Positions 1 through 8,572 are shown, counted from the stretch's first letter. The stretch: 43,273 nt of DNA from an uncultured Oscillospiraceae bacterium (GCA_910577915.1 CAJTOM010000013.1:1-43273), one strand, 5' to 3'. The notes: generated by a model not told the origin, from the sequence alone. Numbers and translations: made by a program.

Positions 1-29
1 GCGGCAATGCCGCGCGCTCCCCTGTATTT

Positions 30-950
30 TCAGACCGGTAACACGGTCTTCTCCACATGAACCTGCTCCATCAGACGCATCGTCTGCTCCTTTGTGCCCA
101 GCCACTCGCTGAAGGCCGTGGCACTTCCGGCGGCCACACCTATCCGGAGCGCCTGGGCGAAGTCATCCGACTGTCCCAGGCCCGTCAAAAACCCGGCCAC
201 CAGGGAGTCCCCCGCCCCCACGGTGTTGCAGGGCAGGCCGATGCAGGCGTTGGCGAAATACAGCGTCTGATCCTCGGTCAGCAGGAACGCGCCGTCGCCG
301 CCCATGGACACCAGCACATTCCGGGCCCCCTCGAACTGGAGCCGGCGGGCCAGTTCCACGCCCTCGTGGTACTCCAGATCCTCCACGCCGAACAGGGCTC
401 CCAGCTCCGTCAGATTGGGCTTGATGAGAAAAGGCCGGCAGCACAGGCACTGCCACAGCGCCTCGCCGCTGCAGTCCAGCACCGTGGTGCACCCCTTTTC
501 CATCATCCGCCGCAGTACGGAGATATAGAGGGGGACGCTCTGGGTCCAGCCGGAGAGGACCACGGCGTCCTCGGGCCGCACGTCCTCCAGCAGGGCCAGC
601 AGGCGATCCGTGTCCGCATCCCCGAGTGCGGGCCCCTGGCCGTTGACTGCCGTCTCGAACTCGCCCTTGATCTTTACGTTGATCCGGCTCTGCCCGCCGC
701 CGCTCAGCTCCAGCAGGGTGTGGGGGCAGTCCAGGTCGTCCAGCAGGTCCCGGATGGTCTGCCCGATGCGGCCCGCGGCGAAGCCCAGCGCCCGCGTTTG
801 CTGACCCAGCCGCTGGAGGGAGAGGGCGACGTTGATGCCTTTCCCGCCTGGATAGATGGCCTCGCTCCTGGTGCGGTTGATCTGGTTGGGGATCAGATCG
901 GTTTCCACGGTATAGTCCAGAGAGGGATTGGTCGTAATAGTGTAGATCAT
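30..950 (-). CDS. fruK: 1-phosphofructokinase (PfkB/ribokinase family)
   Basis: Cytosolic sugar kinase that phosphorylates fructose 1-phosphate to fructose 1,6-bisphosphate; tagatose-6-phosphate kinase (LacC) is a close relative that cannot be fully excluded. The 306-residue length is normal. The N-terminus (IYTITTNPSLDYTV) is typical of FruK/LacC, the GGKGINVA motif of the sugar site lies near residues 35-42, and the C-terminal GAGDSLVAGF holds the catalytic base Asp248. The ATG start lies a few bases after an AGGTGA ribosome site. No fructose PTS transporter or FruR regulator is on the upstream side; the partner genes may lie beyond the left edge of the window. Confidence 0.93.
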   Translation of the reverse strand: MIYTITTNPSLDYTVETDLIPNQINRTRSEAIYPGGKGINVALSLQRLGQQTRALGFAAGRIGQTIRDLLDDLDCPHTLLELSGGGQSRINVKIKGEFETAVNGQGPALGDADTDRLLALLEDVRPEDAVVLSGWTQSVPLYISVLRRMMEKGCTTVLDCSGEALWQCLCCRPFLIKPNLTELGALFGVEDLEYHEGVELARRLQFEGARNVLVSMGGDGAFLLTEDQTLYFANACIGLPCNTVGAGDSLVAGFLTGLGQSDDFAQALRIGVAAGSATAFSEWLGTKEQTMRLMEQVHVEKTVLPV

Positions 951-986
951 CGCAATTCACCTGCCTAATCGAAATATGATAGGAAT

Positions 987-1015
987 AAAATACCATGGAA
1001 CGACAGCTTTTGCAA
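987..1015 (-). promoter_or_regulatory. Candidate sigma-A promoter for fruK
   Basis: On the minus strand TTGCAA and TATTTT are separated by 17 bp, 37 bp upstream of the fruK start. Both boxes are only moderate matches, so this is a tentative call. Confidence 0.35.
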
Positions 1016-1054
1016 GGGGTGGGCCGCCAAATTTTCCCATAATTCCCGTCCGGC

Positions 1055-2248
1055 TCAGCGGACCATGTCAAAATAGGCGTTAACGTAGCACTGTACGTTC
1101 AGCAGGGATACTACCACGTCCGGCTGAATCTCCTGCAGGAGCTCCTTGAGGCTGCCGTCGTAGTAGCGGGCATCCAGCAGGTGCAGCTCCCCCGCCGCCA
1201 GGGACAGGTAGGGACCCGCCGCTCCGGCGAAGGACTCCCTGAGCACCGCCACCACCGGCCCGTCGGGCCGGTCCAGGTTCTCCACCTTGATATAGCCGCA
1301 GTCCCCCCGGAGCAGGGCCCCGTAGCTGTTGCCGGTGTAGAAGTCCTGGGGGGTGATCTGGCTCTCGTCGTACAGCGCCTCAAAGCCGCCCTCGTAGCTC
1401 TCGCCGTACCGCGTGAGCCGCATGCGGACCGGATCGTTGGGGACAGGGAGGACGAAGTCCTCCGGCTGGGCGAATTTCAGCGTCACCTTCCGCCCCCAGG
1501 AGCCCACGAAGACATCCTCCCACACCTGATTGGTGAACCGCTCCTCCGCCAGGGCCCCGGCGTCCATGGTCAGATCGTAGCGCCCGCTGAGTTCCTCCGC
1601 CATGGTCCGGGCGGCCCACAGGCCGGTGGGCACGGTCCAGTGGTGGTCGGTGACGAAGAAGCTGTCATAGTGGTCCAGCCCGTCGGCGTGGAGGCTTTGG
1701 CGCAGGTCCAGCACCTCCACCCCCGCCTCCTTGAGCCGTGCCAGCAGCAAATCGGTCTCCTCGTTGGCGTTGCACATGTCCCCCATGGGCAGCTGATCAT
1801 CTATGGCGCAGAGCTTGCAGGGGGCCTCCACATAGAGGTAGGGTACGCCAAGCTCCTGCTCCACAAAGTCCCGGAAGCCGGTGACGCGGTCGTCGGGGGG
1901 GTCGCGGTAGTAGTACATGTGCCCCGCGCTGGCCAGGTGGCCGTTTTTCAGCCGGACCACCTCTGTGCTCTCAAAAATCCACTTCCCGGCCAGCCGGTTG
2001 ACGGCGGCGTTGCACTCCATCAGCGCTGCCTGTCCCGGCAGCTCCGTGGTGCAGAAGGCCTGACAGGTCTGCTTGAACCACGCCACCACGCCAGTGTAGG
2101 TGACGCCCTCCTCTCCAGGGTGGTAGCGGGAGACCGTGGAGGTGGGATAGCCCATGGCCACACGGGCTGCGCCGCCCAGCACCAGCAGCAGGCATCCGCC
2201 CAGTACAGTGAGAAAGGCGATGGCCGCCGCGCTCTTTGCTCGTTTCAT
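1055..2248 (-). CDS. DHHW family (AlgX/DltD-like) polysaccharide O-acylation partner protein
   Basis: Membrane-anchored extracytoplasmic protein of 397 residues. One N-terminal transmembrane segment (about residues 8-30) is followed by a soluble domain with the diagnostic D-H-H-W motif at 201-204, within FFVTDHHWT. Such proteins are routinely encoded beside MBOAT O-acyltransferases and are thought to help transfer acyl groups onto exported polymers, as AlgX-type SGNH-like proteins do. It lies 12 bp downstream of the MBOAT gene on the same strand, so the two form an operon. The acyl donor and acceptor are not shown by the sequence. The domain also contains several cysteines (for example CKLC near 144-147), unusual for an exported protein. 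Confidence 0.85.
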   Translation of the reverse strand: MKRAKSAAAIAFLTVLGGCLLLVLGGAARVAMGYPTSTVSRYHPGEEGVTYTGVVAWFKQTCQAFCTTELPGQAALMECNAAVNRLAGKWIFESTEVVRLKNGHLASAGHMYYYRDPPDDRVTGFRDFVEQELGVPYLYVEAPCKLCAIDDQLPMGDMCNANEETDLLLARLKEAGVEVLDLRQSLHADGLDHYDSFFVTDHHWTVPTGLWAARTMAEELSGRYDLTMDAGALAEERFTNQVWEDVFVGSWGRKVTLKFAQPEDFVLPVPNDPVRMRLTRYGESYEGGFEALYDESQITPQDFYTGNSYGALLRGDCGYIKVENLDRPDGPVVAVLRESFAGAAGPYLSLAAGELHLLDARYYDGSLKELLQEIQPDVVVSLLNVQCYVNAYFDMVR

Positions 2249-2260
2249 ACCGCCGCCTCC

Positions 2261-3631
2261 TTAAAAGTTGAAGTAGATAAAGGGGTTGTAGGTGCTGCTG
2301 ACCACGTACGTCAGCACCAGCAGCAGCAGCACCGCCTGCCCCGCGCTCTCCAGCCAGGCCCGGGGGCCCTCCGGCAGATGCCGCCACAGCCGGTCCACCG
2401 GCAGACAGCACAGGAGCGCCGCCCCCAGATAAACCTTCATGTTGGAGAAGTAATAGAGAAAGTCGTCGCACCCGGACCAGTCCCCGGCGAACATGGCGGC
2501 AAAGTACCGCCCCGCGTGGCCCAGGTTCTCCGCCCGGAACAGCACCCACAGCAGCAGCACGCACAAGAGGGTATAGGGCCGGCGCAGCACCCCCAGGCGC
2601 CGGTCCGCGTGCCCGTACTTCTCCGCCATCAGCAGCAGGAAGTACCCCAGGCCCCACAGCACAAAGGTCCAGTTGGCCCCGTGCCAGATGCCGGTGAGCA
2701 TCCACACCACAAAGAGGTTAAAGAGATGCCGGCCGGGTCCCGTCCGGTTGCCCCCCAGGGGGATGTAGACGTAGTCCCGGAACCAGGTGGACAGGGAGAT
2801 ATGCCAGCGCCGCCAGAAGTCCGTGATGGAAACCGCCAGGTAGGGGCGGTTGAAGTTCTCCAGAAAGTGGAAGCCGAACATACGACCCATGCCGATGGCC
2901 ATGTCGCTGTACCCGGAGAAGTCGAAGTAAATCTGCAGGGCGTAGGCCAGGGCCCCCAGCCAGGCCATGGGGGCGGAGGGCGCGTAGGTGTTGAAGGCGC
3001 CGTCGGCCACCAGGGCCATGGAGTTGGCCAGGATGCACTTCTTCCCAAGGCCCACGATCAGGCGGGGCACGCCGTCGCAGAAGTCCGCCCAGGAGGAGAC
3101 GCGGTTGTGAATCTCCAGGGCCACGGTCTCATAGCGGACGATAGGCCCGGCGATGAGCTGGGGGAAGAAGGCCACGTACAGCCCCACATCCAGCACGCTG
3201 CGCTGGGCGGGGGATTTGCCCCGGTAGACGTCGATGACGTAGCTCATGGCCTGGAAGGTGTAGAAGGAGATGCCGATGGGCAGGGCCAGCTGCACCGCCG
3301 GCACAGGCAGGCCCATGAGCCCCAGATTCTCGCACACAAAGCCCAGATATTTAAAGACGAACAGACCGGACAGGTTGAACGCCACCGCCCCGATGAGCGC
3401 CGCCCTGCGGCGGGGCTTGTCCGCGCCCACCTGCCCGCCCAGCAGCCAGTTGACCAGGATGGACAGCATCAGCAGCAGCACATACACTGGCTCCCCCCAG
3501 GCGTAGAAGAACAGGGAGACCAGCAGCAGCAGCGTATTTCTGTACCGCAGGCTGCGGAAAAAGGGGATGTAGTACAGCAGCAGGGTACAGGGCAGAAACA
3601 GGAACAGAAATTCAGCGGATGAAAAAATCAC
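2261..3631 (-). CDS. MBOAT family membrane-bound O-acyltransferase (AlgI/DltB-like)
   Basis: Polytopic membrane enzyme that moves acyl groups across the membrane to an extracellular polymer. The chosen start is GTG at 3631, because GAGGAGGG sits just upstream and the resulting N-terminus (VIFSSAEFLFLFLP) is the usual one for AlgI-like proteins; this gives 456 residues. Family landmarks are FFPQLIAGPIVRY, YFDFSGYSDMAIGMG, NFNRPYLAVSITDFWRRWHISLSTWFRDYVYIPLGG in separate blocks, and the catalytic His317 in GIWHGANW. It is first in an operon with the DHHW protein. No alginate or teichoic acid genes are nearby, so the substrate is unknown. Confidence 0.92.
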   Translation of the reverse strand: MIFSSAEFLFLFLPCTLLLYYIPFFRSLRYRNTLLLLVSLFFYAWGEPVYVLLLMLSILVNWLLGGQVGADKPRRRAALIGAVAFNLSGLFVFKYLGFVCENLGLMGLPVPAVQLALPIGISFYTFQAMSYVIDVYRGKSPAQRSVLDVGLYVAFFPQLIAGPIVRYETVALEIHNRVSSWADFCDGVPRLIVGLGKKCILANSMALVADGAFNTYAPSAPMAWLGALAYALQIYFDFSGYSDMAIGMGRMFGFHFLENFNRPYLAVSITDFWRRWHISLSTWFRDYVYIPLGGNRTGPGRHLFNLFVVWMLTGIWHGANWTFVLWGLGYFLLLMAEKYGHADRRLGVLRRPYTLLCVLLLWVLFRAENLGHAGRYFAAMFAGDWSGCDDFLYYFSNMKVYLGAALLCCLPVDRLWRHLPEGPRAWLESAGQAVLLLLVLTYVVSSTYNPFIYFNF

Positions 3632-3680
3632 ATGCGCTCCCTCCTCTGGTTGAGCCGGCAAGAGATGGAAAATCTTATAC

Positions 3681-3709
3681 AATATACCACAGAACCTGCC
3701 GGTTGTCCA
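3681..3709 (-). promoter_or_regulatory. Candidate sigma-A promoter of the MBOAT operon
   Basis: Minus-strand TGGACA, 17-bp spacer, TATATT, placed about 50 bp upstream of the GTG start of the MBOAT gene. Position and spacing fit a housekeeping promoter. Confidence 0.5.
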
Positions 3710-3955
3710 GTTTTGCGGCGGGATGTTCCCTGAGATTTTATGGGTTTGCTCTATGAAATTGTCAAGGTGCGCTCTGTGCGCGCTGATCCCGGCGCACGCG
3801 GCCCGGTACCCGGCCTGGGCTGCACTTACTTTCGGACTTGGTTACCGCGGTGGTGGTGCTCCCTACAGATAGAGGGAGAATAATGGGGGAAGTTGTACGG
3901 GGATGTGCAACCGGATTAACATTTTCTTTGTTTGGGAAAAAATCGGTTTTTTCTA
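3710..3955. other. Intergenic stretch, no gene recognised
   Basis: Between the two outward-reading promoters of the MBOAT operon and the small ORF at 4045 there is about 250 bp with GC-rich and AT-rich patches. A 63-codon plus-strand reading frame here has no convincing ribosome site and no family resemblance. I see no terminator, tRNA or riboswitch in it. Confidence 0.5.
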
Positions 3956-3984
3956 TTGTCCGCGGCGGGGAAATCGTGTATACT
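3956..3984 (+). promoter_or_regulatory. Candidate sigma-A promoter with extended -10
   Basis: TTGTCC, 17-bp spacer, TATACT with a TG directly before the -10 box (TGTATACT). It lies 60 bp upstream of the small ORF at 4045. Confidence 0.5.
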
Positions 3985-4044
3985 GAATCTGTCCGCAGCA
4001 GAAAAAGGCTCCCAGGGGCCGCAGCATGAAAAGGAGATACGCAT

Positions 4045-4344
4045 ATGGCACAGACAGCGTGGATTTTTTCCTATAAACTCAGAAAAAATGTCAGCGAGGA
4101 GGTCTTTATCGAGCGGACCCAGAAGCTGCACGACGAGGTGATCTCCAAGGCAAAGGGATTTATTTCCTGGGAGCACTATGTGCAGGACAGCGTGTGGACG
4201 GACTTCGTCCTCTGGGAGACGGAGGAGGATGCGGAGAACGCCACGACGGTGGGGAAGGGAAAAGAGGTAACCGAGGATTTTTACGCGTGCATTCAGATGA
4301 ACACCTGCCGGGCGCTGATTTCACGGCTTGTGAAAAAGTATTGA
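4045..4344 (+). CDS. Small dimeric alpha/beta-barrel (ABM-like) protein
   Basis: A 99-residue soluble protein with an AAGGAGA ribosome site 7 bases before the ATG. The alternating pattern (WIFSYKLRKNV, long helix, GFISWEHYVQD, WTDFVLWETEEDA, then a helical C-terminus) resembles the ferredoxin-like dimeric alpha/beta barrel seen in antibiotic biosynthesis monooxygenase-like proteins. Many such small proteins have no oxygenase activity, and no catalytic residue can be named here. It has its own promoter and appears monocistronic. The fold is inferred from pattern only. Confidence 0.6.
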   Translation: MAQTAWIFSYKLRKNVSEEVFIERTQKLHDEVISKAKGFISWEHYVQDSVWTDFVLWETEEDAENATTVGKGKEVTEDFYACIQMNTCRALISRLVKKY

Positions 4345-4404
4345 CGGTTTTGGGGCCGGGGCGGCAGATATATCCCTTTGCTGCGGTGATTTAGCGGGCG
4401 GGGG

Positions 4405-4433
4405 TTGACAAACGCCCCCCGGCTGGGTATACT
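4405..4433 (+). promoter_or_regulatory. Near-perfect sigma-A promoter of the T-box/valS operon
   Basis: TTGACA, exactly 17 bp, TATACT. It lies directly before the T-box leader, with initiation expected near 4440. Confidence 0.85.
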
Positions 4434-4440
4434 GTAGCAT

Positions 4441-4679
4441 TGGATAGAGGCAGAGATGGGAAGGAGTACGCGCTCCCTCGGGGTTCAGAGAGACGCCGCT
4501 TGGTGTGAGGCGTCCCCCGGCGGCGCGGAAGGTCGTCCCGGAGCTCCGCCCCTGAGCGAAGGCAGGGGGCGGCGGGTTCTCCCGTTACAGAGGCAAGGAG
4601 TGCCCCCGGCAGCGGGGGAATGCAGGTGGTACCGCGGATTGTGATTCGCCCTGAGCAGCTTTGCTCAGGGTGTTTTTTT
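4441..4679 (+). promoter_or_regulatory. T-box riboswitch (tRNA-Val responsive leader)
   Basis: Transcribed leader that senses uncharged tRNA and controls readthrough. The conserved T-box sequence GCAGGTGGTACCGCGG lies at 4622-4637 and is followed by the intrinsic terminator at 4649-4679. Its TGGT bulge can pair with a tRNA ending in A-C-C-A, which suits the A73 discriminator of tRNA-Val. Upstream are Stem I features (GGGTTCAGAGAGACGCC, then a GGTGTGAGGCGTC return arm) and a GTC triplet at 4532-4534 or 4535-4537 in the expected position of the specifier loop. With valS downstream, valine is the likely amino acid. The specifier assignment is by eye and needs a covariance-model fold. Confidence 0.9.
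4649..4679 (+). terminator. T-box intrinsic terminator
   Basis: A 9-bp stem (CCCTGAGCA with TGCTCAGGG), GCTT loop and TGTTTTTTT tail. It is mutually exclusive with the antiterminator formed around the T-box sequence. Confidence 0.9.
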
Positions 4680-4698
4680 GCGGGAAGGAGGATCCGGC

Positions 4699-5208
4699 TT
4701 GGAATTTGTTATTGAAACGGATATGGACCGCAGGGCTATGAGGGCCCTGTCCGCAGCGGCCCGGAGGACTATGAGGAAGGGGAGGCGGCCGATCACCTTC
4801 GGCTGGGTGCTGGTGGGGGTGAATCTGGCGCTGGCGGCGCTGCTCTACCTGACGGAGAGCGGCAGGTGGCAGGTCAATCTGCTGCTGGCCTTCACCATGC
4901 TGGTACCGGTGCTCATGGTGGATCGGATCAACGGCAGAGCCGGCATGGGGCAGGTGATGCCGGGGAGCGAGCGGGTGACCGCCACCTTTCAGGAGGAGCG
5001 CTACATCCATGTAACCCAGGCCTCGGAGAGCAGCTACCCCTATGACCGGGTACAGGCGGTGTGCGAGTCCACGGACTACTTCATTCTTCTGCTGGGCGGA
5101 AACTACGGGCAGGTCTACGACAAACGGGGATTTGTGCAGGGGACGCCCATGGCCTTCCGGGATTTTATCTGCCGGAAAACCGGAAAGCTGGTGCAGAGCA
5201 TCCGATAG
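4699..5208 (+). CDS. YcxB-like membrane protein, first copy
   Basis: Predicted membrane protein of 169 residues from the TTG at 4699, which is preceded by GGAAGGAGG at 4683-4691. A longer TTG start at 4678 would overlap the T-box terminator. The N-terminus MEFVIETDMDR is typical of YcxB-like proteins, two transmembrane segments occupy about residues 34-70, and the C-terminal beta-rich part (YIHVTQASESSYPYDRVQAVCESTDYF in pieces) is the YcxB domain ending in DKRGF. Function of the family is unknown. It is the first gene after the T-box, ten bases before its paralogue, so it should be induced when tRNA-Val is uncharged. Confidence 0.75.
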   Translation: MEFVIETDMDRRAMRALSAAARRTMRKGRRPITFGWVLVGVNLALAALLYLTESGRWQVNLLLAFTMLVPVLMVDRINGRAGMGQVMPGSERVTATFQEERYIHVTQASESSYPYDRVQAVCESTDYFILLLGGNYGQVYDKRGFVQGTPMAFRDFICRKTGKLVQSIR

Positions 5209-5217
5209 GAGGGGCGT

Positions 5218-5853
5218 ATGGAATTTGTGTTTCGCCTGAGCGATTACGGCGACCCCGCCCTGGACGGCGAGGCCGCGCGGCTCCTGGAGCAGAGGCTGGA
5301 GGCGCACAGCCGCAAGGCCGCGCCAGGCGTCTGGCGATGGGTGGACCGCCTCAGAGCCTGCGCCGCCGAAGGGCAGGAGAGGCGGCGGAGGCGGATCTAT
5401 GGCGCTGTTTTGCTCGCGCTGGGCGTGTTTCTCCTGGTTCCCGGCCTGGCGGAGCCCGGAAGTCCGGTTCTCATCGGGGCGGGCGTCCTGGGAACCGTCT
5501 ACGGCAGCCTGCTTGTCCTGTTGACAAGGGAGAAAAGGCCGTCCCCGCCGCCCGCTTCCTGCCAGCGGGAAGCGGCGAAGCTGCTGGAGCAGAGGAGGGG
5601 GACCGATTGGAGCGGGATGGAGGGCCGCCTCTGCGTTGACGGCGGCGGGCTTTCCGCTGACCTGGACGGAAAAAGGGAGCACGTCTCTTTCGGCGAGATG
5701 ACCGGCGCTTTTGAGTCGGAGCGGCTGTGGCTGCTGGTCTGCGGCGGGGAGAAGGCGATTTTGCTGCAGAAGAAGGACCTGATTGCGGGAGAGGCGGAGA
5801 AGTTCCTGCCGTACCTGTGGGAAAACATCACAAACCAAGGATCGAACAGATAG
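5218..5853 (+). CDS. YcxB-like membrane protein, second copy
   Basis: A 211-residue predicted membrane protein with ATAGGAGGGG just before its ATG. It begins MEFVFRLSDYGD, echoing the upstream gene. A basic segment (QERRRRR) precedes two hydrophobic helices at about residues 63-100, and the C-terminal half (LWLLVCGGEKAILLQKKDLIAGE) matches the layout of a YcxB C-terminal domain. It is larger and more diverged than the first copy. It sits 9 bp after that gene and 27 bp before valS, with no terminator between, so all three are probably one transcript. No biochemical role can be assigned. Confidence 0.7.
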   Translation: MEFVFRLSDYGDPALDGEAARLLEQRLEAHSRKAAPGVWRWVDRLRACAAEGQERRRRRIYGAVLLALGVFLLVPGLAEPGSPVLIGAGVLGTVYGSLLVLLTREKRPSPPPASCQREAAKLLEQRRGTDWSGMEGRLCVDGGGLSADLDGKREHVSFGEMTGAFESERLWLLVCGGEKAILLQKKDLIAGEAEKFLPYLWENITNQGSNR

Positions 5854-5880
5854 GATAAAATAAGATAAAAGGAGACAGCT

Positions 5881-8514
5881 ATGAGAAAAGAATTGCCAAA
5901 GACCTACGAGCCCCAGGAGGTGGAGGGGAAAATCTACCAGTCCTGGCTGGATGCGGGCTGCTTCAGGGCGGCCCCCAACCCGGACAAAAAGCCCTTCTCC
6001 ATTGTCATGCCGCCCCCCAATGTGACGGGGCAGCTCCACATGGGCCACGCGATGGACTGCACCCTCCAGGACATCCTCATCCGCTACAAGCGGATGCAGG
6101 GCTATGAGGCCCTCTGGATGCCCGGCACGGACCACGCCGGCATCGCTACACAAATCAAGGTGGAGGAGGAGCTGCGCAAAAACGAGGGCCTGACCCGCTA
6201 CGACCTGGGCCGGGAGAAGTTTTTGGAGCGGGTGTGGGACTGGAAAAACAAGTACGGCCACCGCATCGTGGAGCAGCAGCGGAAGCTGGGGTCCTCCTGC
6301 GACTGGGACCGGGCCCGGTTCACCATGGACGAGGGCTGCTCCAAGGCGGTGCGGGAGACCTTCTGCGAGCTCTATGACAAGGGGCTCATCTACAAGGGCA
6401 GCCGGATCATCAACTGGTGCCCCCACTGCGTCACCGCCCTGAGCGACGCGGAGGTGGAGTACGCGGACAAGCCGGGCCACCTGTGGTATATCCGCTACCC
6501 CCTCGCCGACGGATCCGGCGATCTGGTGGTGGCCACCACCCGGCCGGAGACCATGATGGGCGACACCGGCGTGGCGGTGAACCCCGAGGATGAGCGCTTT
6601 AAGCATCTCGTCGGCAAAACCTGCATCCTGCCCATTATGAACCGGGAAATTCCCATTGTGGCCGACGAGTACGTGGAGCTGGGCTTCGGCACCGGAGCGG
6701 TGAAGATGACCCCCGCCCACGATCCCAATGACTTCGAGGTGGGCCTGCGCCACAGCCTGGAGACCATCCGGGTCATCGACGACAACGGCGTCATCAACGC
6801 CAACGGCGGGCCCTACAACGGTATGGACCGCTATGAGTGCCGCCGGGCCGTCGTGCGGGACCTGGAGGAGCAGGGATATCTGGTGAAGACCGAGGACTAC
6901 AGCCACAACGTGGGCACCTGCTACCGATGCAAGAACGACGTGGAGCCCCTCATCTCCGCCCAGTGGTTCGTGAAAATGGAGCCCCTGGCCAAGGAGGCCC
7001 TGCGGGTGGTGAACGAGGGGGAGGTCCAGTTTATCCCCGAGCGCTTCTCCAAGACCTACACCAACTGGATGGAGAACGTCCACGACTGGTGCATCTCCCG
7101 GCAGCTCTGGTGGGGCCATCAGATCCCCGCCTGGACCTGCGCGGAGTGCGGCCACATCACCGTGGACCGGGCCGATCCCACGCAGTGCGCCAAGTGCGGC
7201 AGCGCCCGCATCGAGCGGGACCCCGACGTGCTGGACACCTGGTTCTCCTCGGCCCTGTGGCCCTTCTCCACCCTGGGCTGGCCGGACAAGACGCCGGAGC
7301 TGGACTACTTCTACCCCACCAGCGTACTGGTCACCGGCTATGACATCATCTTCTTCTGGGTCTCCCGGATGATCTTCTCCGGCTGCGAGCAGATGAAGAA
7401 GTTCCCCTTTGAGAAGGTCCTCATCCACGGTCTGGTCCGGGACGACAAGGGGCGGAAGATGTCCAAATCCTTGGGCAACGGCATCGATCCCCTGGAGATC
7501 GCTGACAAGTACGGCGCGGACGCCCTGCGCTTCAACCTCATCACCGGCAACAGCCCCGGCAACGATATGCGCTTCTACGTGGAGAAGTGCGAGGCTATGC
7601 GCAACTTCGCCAACAAAATCTGGAACGCCAGCCGGTTCGTTATGATGAACCTCACCATCGACCGGGTGAAGCTCCCGGAGCGCCTGGAGCTGGAGGACAA
7701 GTGGGTCCTCTCCAAGCTCAACACGCTGGTGAAGGAGGTCACGGAGAACCTGGACGCCTACGAGCTGGGGGTGGCCTCCGCCAAGGTCTATGACTTCATC
7801 TGGGACACCTACTGCGACTGGTATATCGAGCTGACCAAGGGCCGGATGCAGGGGGAGGGGGCGGAGAATGCCCAGAACGTGCTCTGCTACGTCCTCGTAC
7901 AGCTGCTGAAGCTGCTGCACCCCTTCATGCCCTTTATTACCGAGGAAATCTTCCAGGCCCTGCCCCACGGGGAGGGGGAGAGCGGGTTCATCATGCGGGC
8001 AGATTGGCCGGTGTACAACCAGGCCCTGTCCTTCCCCCAGGAGGAGGCGGCCATGGAGGAGATCATGGAGGCCATCCGGGCCATCCGCACCCGCCGGGCG
8101 GAGATGAACGTCCCACCCAGCCGGAAGGTCCAGCTGACCATCGCCGCCGCCCGCCGGGAGGTGTTTGCCGCCGGCGCGCCCTTCTTCCAGCGCCTGGCCT
8201 CCGCCGCGGAGGTCCATGTGGCGGAGGCCGGACAGGTCCCCGCCGCCCAGGGCATGGTGGAGGTAGTGACCCACGCCGCCCGGGTGTTCATGCCCCTGGC
8301 GGAGCTGGTGGACGTGCAGCAGGAGCTGGAGCGCATCGCCAAGGAGCGGGCCAAGGCGGAGGGGCACCTGAAGGGCATCGAGGCCAAGCTCGGCAACGAG
8401 GCCTTTACCTCCAAGGCGCCGGCCCACATTGTCCAGAACCAGCGGGAGCAGGCGGAGAAGCTGAGGGCGCTGATTGCCCAGCTGGACCAGTCCGCCGCCG
8501 CCATGGGGCAGTGA
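5881..8514 (+). CDS. valS: Valyl-tRNA synthetase
   Basis: Class I aminoacyl-tRNA synthetase that charges tRNA-Val and edits misactivated threonine. Full length at 877 residues. The HIGH-type signature is HMGH at 53-56 after PPPNVTGQL, and KMSKS is at 526-530. The CP1 editing domain includes TTRPETMMGDTGVAVNPED. A zinc-ribbon-like CAECGH...CAKCGS pair lies in the middle, and the C-terminus is the ValRS coiled-coil arm (VQQELERIAKERAKAEGHLKG in pieces). Ribosome site AAAGGAGA precedes the ATG. Expression should depend on the T-box about 1.2 kb upstream, because there is no obvious promoter or terminator in the 27-bp gap before it. Confidence 0.98.
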   Translation: MRKELPKTYEPQEVEGKIYQSWLDAGCFRAAPNPDKKPFSIVMPPPNVTGQLHMGHAMDCTLQDILIRYKRMQGYEALWMPGTDHAGIATQIKVEEELRKNEGLTRYDLGREKFLERVWDWKNKYGHRIVEQQRKLGSSCDWDRARFTMDEGCSKAVRETFCELYDKGLIYKGSRIINWCPHCVTALSDAEVEYADKPGHLWYIRYPLADGSGDLVVATTRPETMMGDTGVAVNPEDERFKHLVGKTCILPIMNREIPIVADEYVELGFGTGAVKMTPAHDPNDFEVGLRHSLETIRVIDDNGVINANGGPYNGMDRYECRRAVVRDLEEQGYLVKTEDYSHNVGTCYRCKNDVEPLISAQWFVKMEPLAKEALRVVNEGEVQFIPERFSKTYTNWMENVHDWCISRQLWWGHQIPAWTCAECGHITVDRADPTQCAKCGSARIERDPDVLDTWFSSALWPFSTLGWPDKTPELDYFYPTSVLVTGYDIIFFWVSRMIFSGCEQMKKFPFEKVLIHGLVRDDKGRKMSKSLGNGIDPLEIADKYGADALRFNLITGNSPGNDMRFYVEKCEAMRNFANKIWNASRFVMMNLTIDRVKLPERLELEDKWVLSKLNTLVKEVTENLDAYELGVASAKVYDFIWDTYCDWYIELTKGRMQGEGAENAQNVLCYVLVQLLKLLHPFMPFITEEIFQALPHGEGESGFIMRADWPVYNQALSFPQEEAAMEEIMEAIRAIRTRRAEMNVPPSRKVQLTIAAARREVFAAGAPFFQRLASAAEVHVAEAGQVPAAQGMVEVVTHAARVFMPLAELVDVQQELERIAKERAKAEGHLKGIEAKLGNEAFTSKAPAHIVQNQREQAEKLRALIAQLDQSAAAMGQ

Positions 8515-8572
8515 GGCGCCGGGGCGGCAAAGGCAAAATCGCAAATTTTTGCTGGATTTGCGCAATTCAGCC

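Noticed and set aside
1181..3622. An 813-codon plus-strand frame across the DHHW and MBOAT genes
   Set aside because: It spans two well-supported minus-strand genes and its low-complexity translation (P, Q, H, G rich) has no recognisable domain.
3838..4029. A possible 63-codon gene upstream of the small barrel protein
   Set aside because: It has no ribosome site, its end overlaps the promoter of the next gene, and the protein has no family features.
4585..8565. A 1326-codon minus-strand reading frame opposite valS
   Set aside because: It is an antisense shadow of a clear full-length valS, produced by high GC at third codon positions. The amino-acid mix (L, G, H, V, P rich) matches no family.
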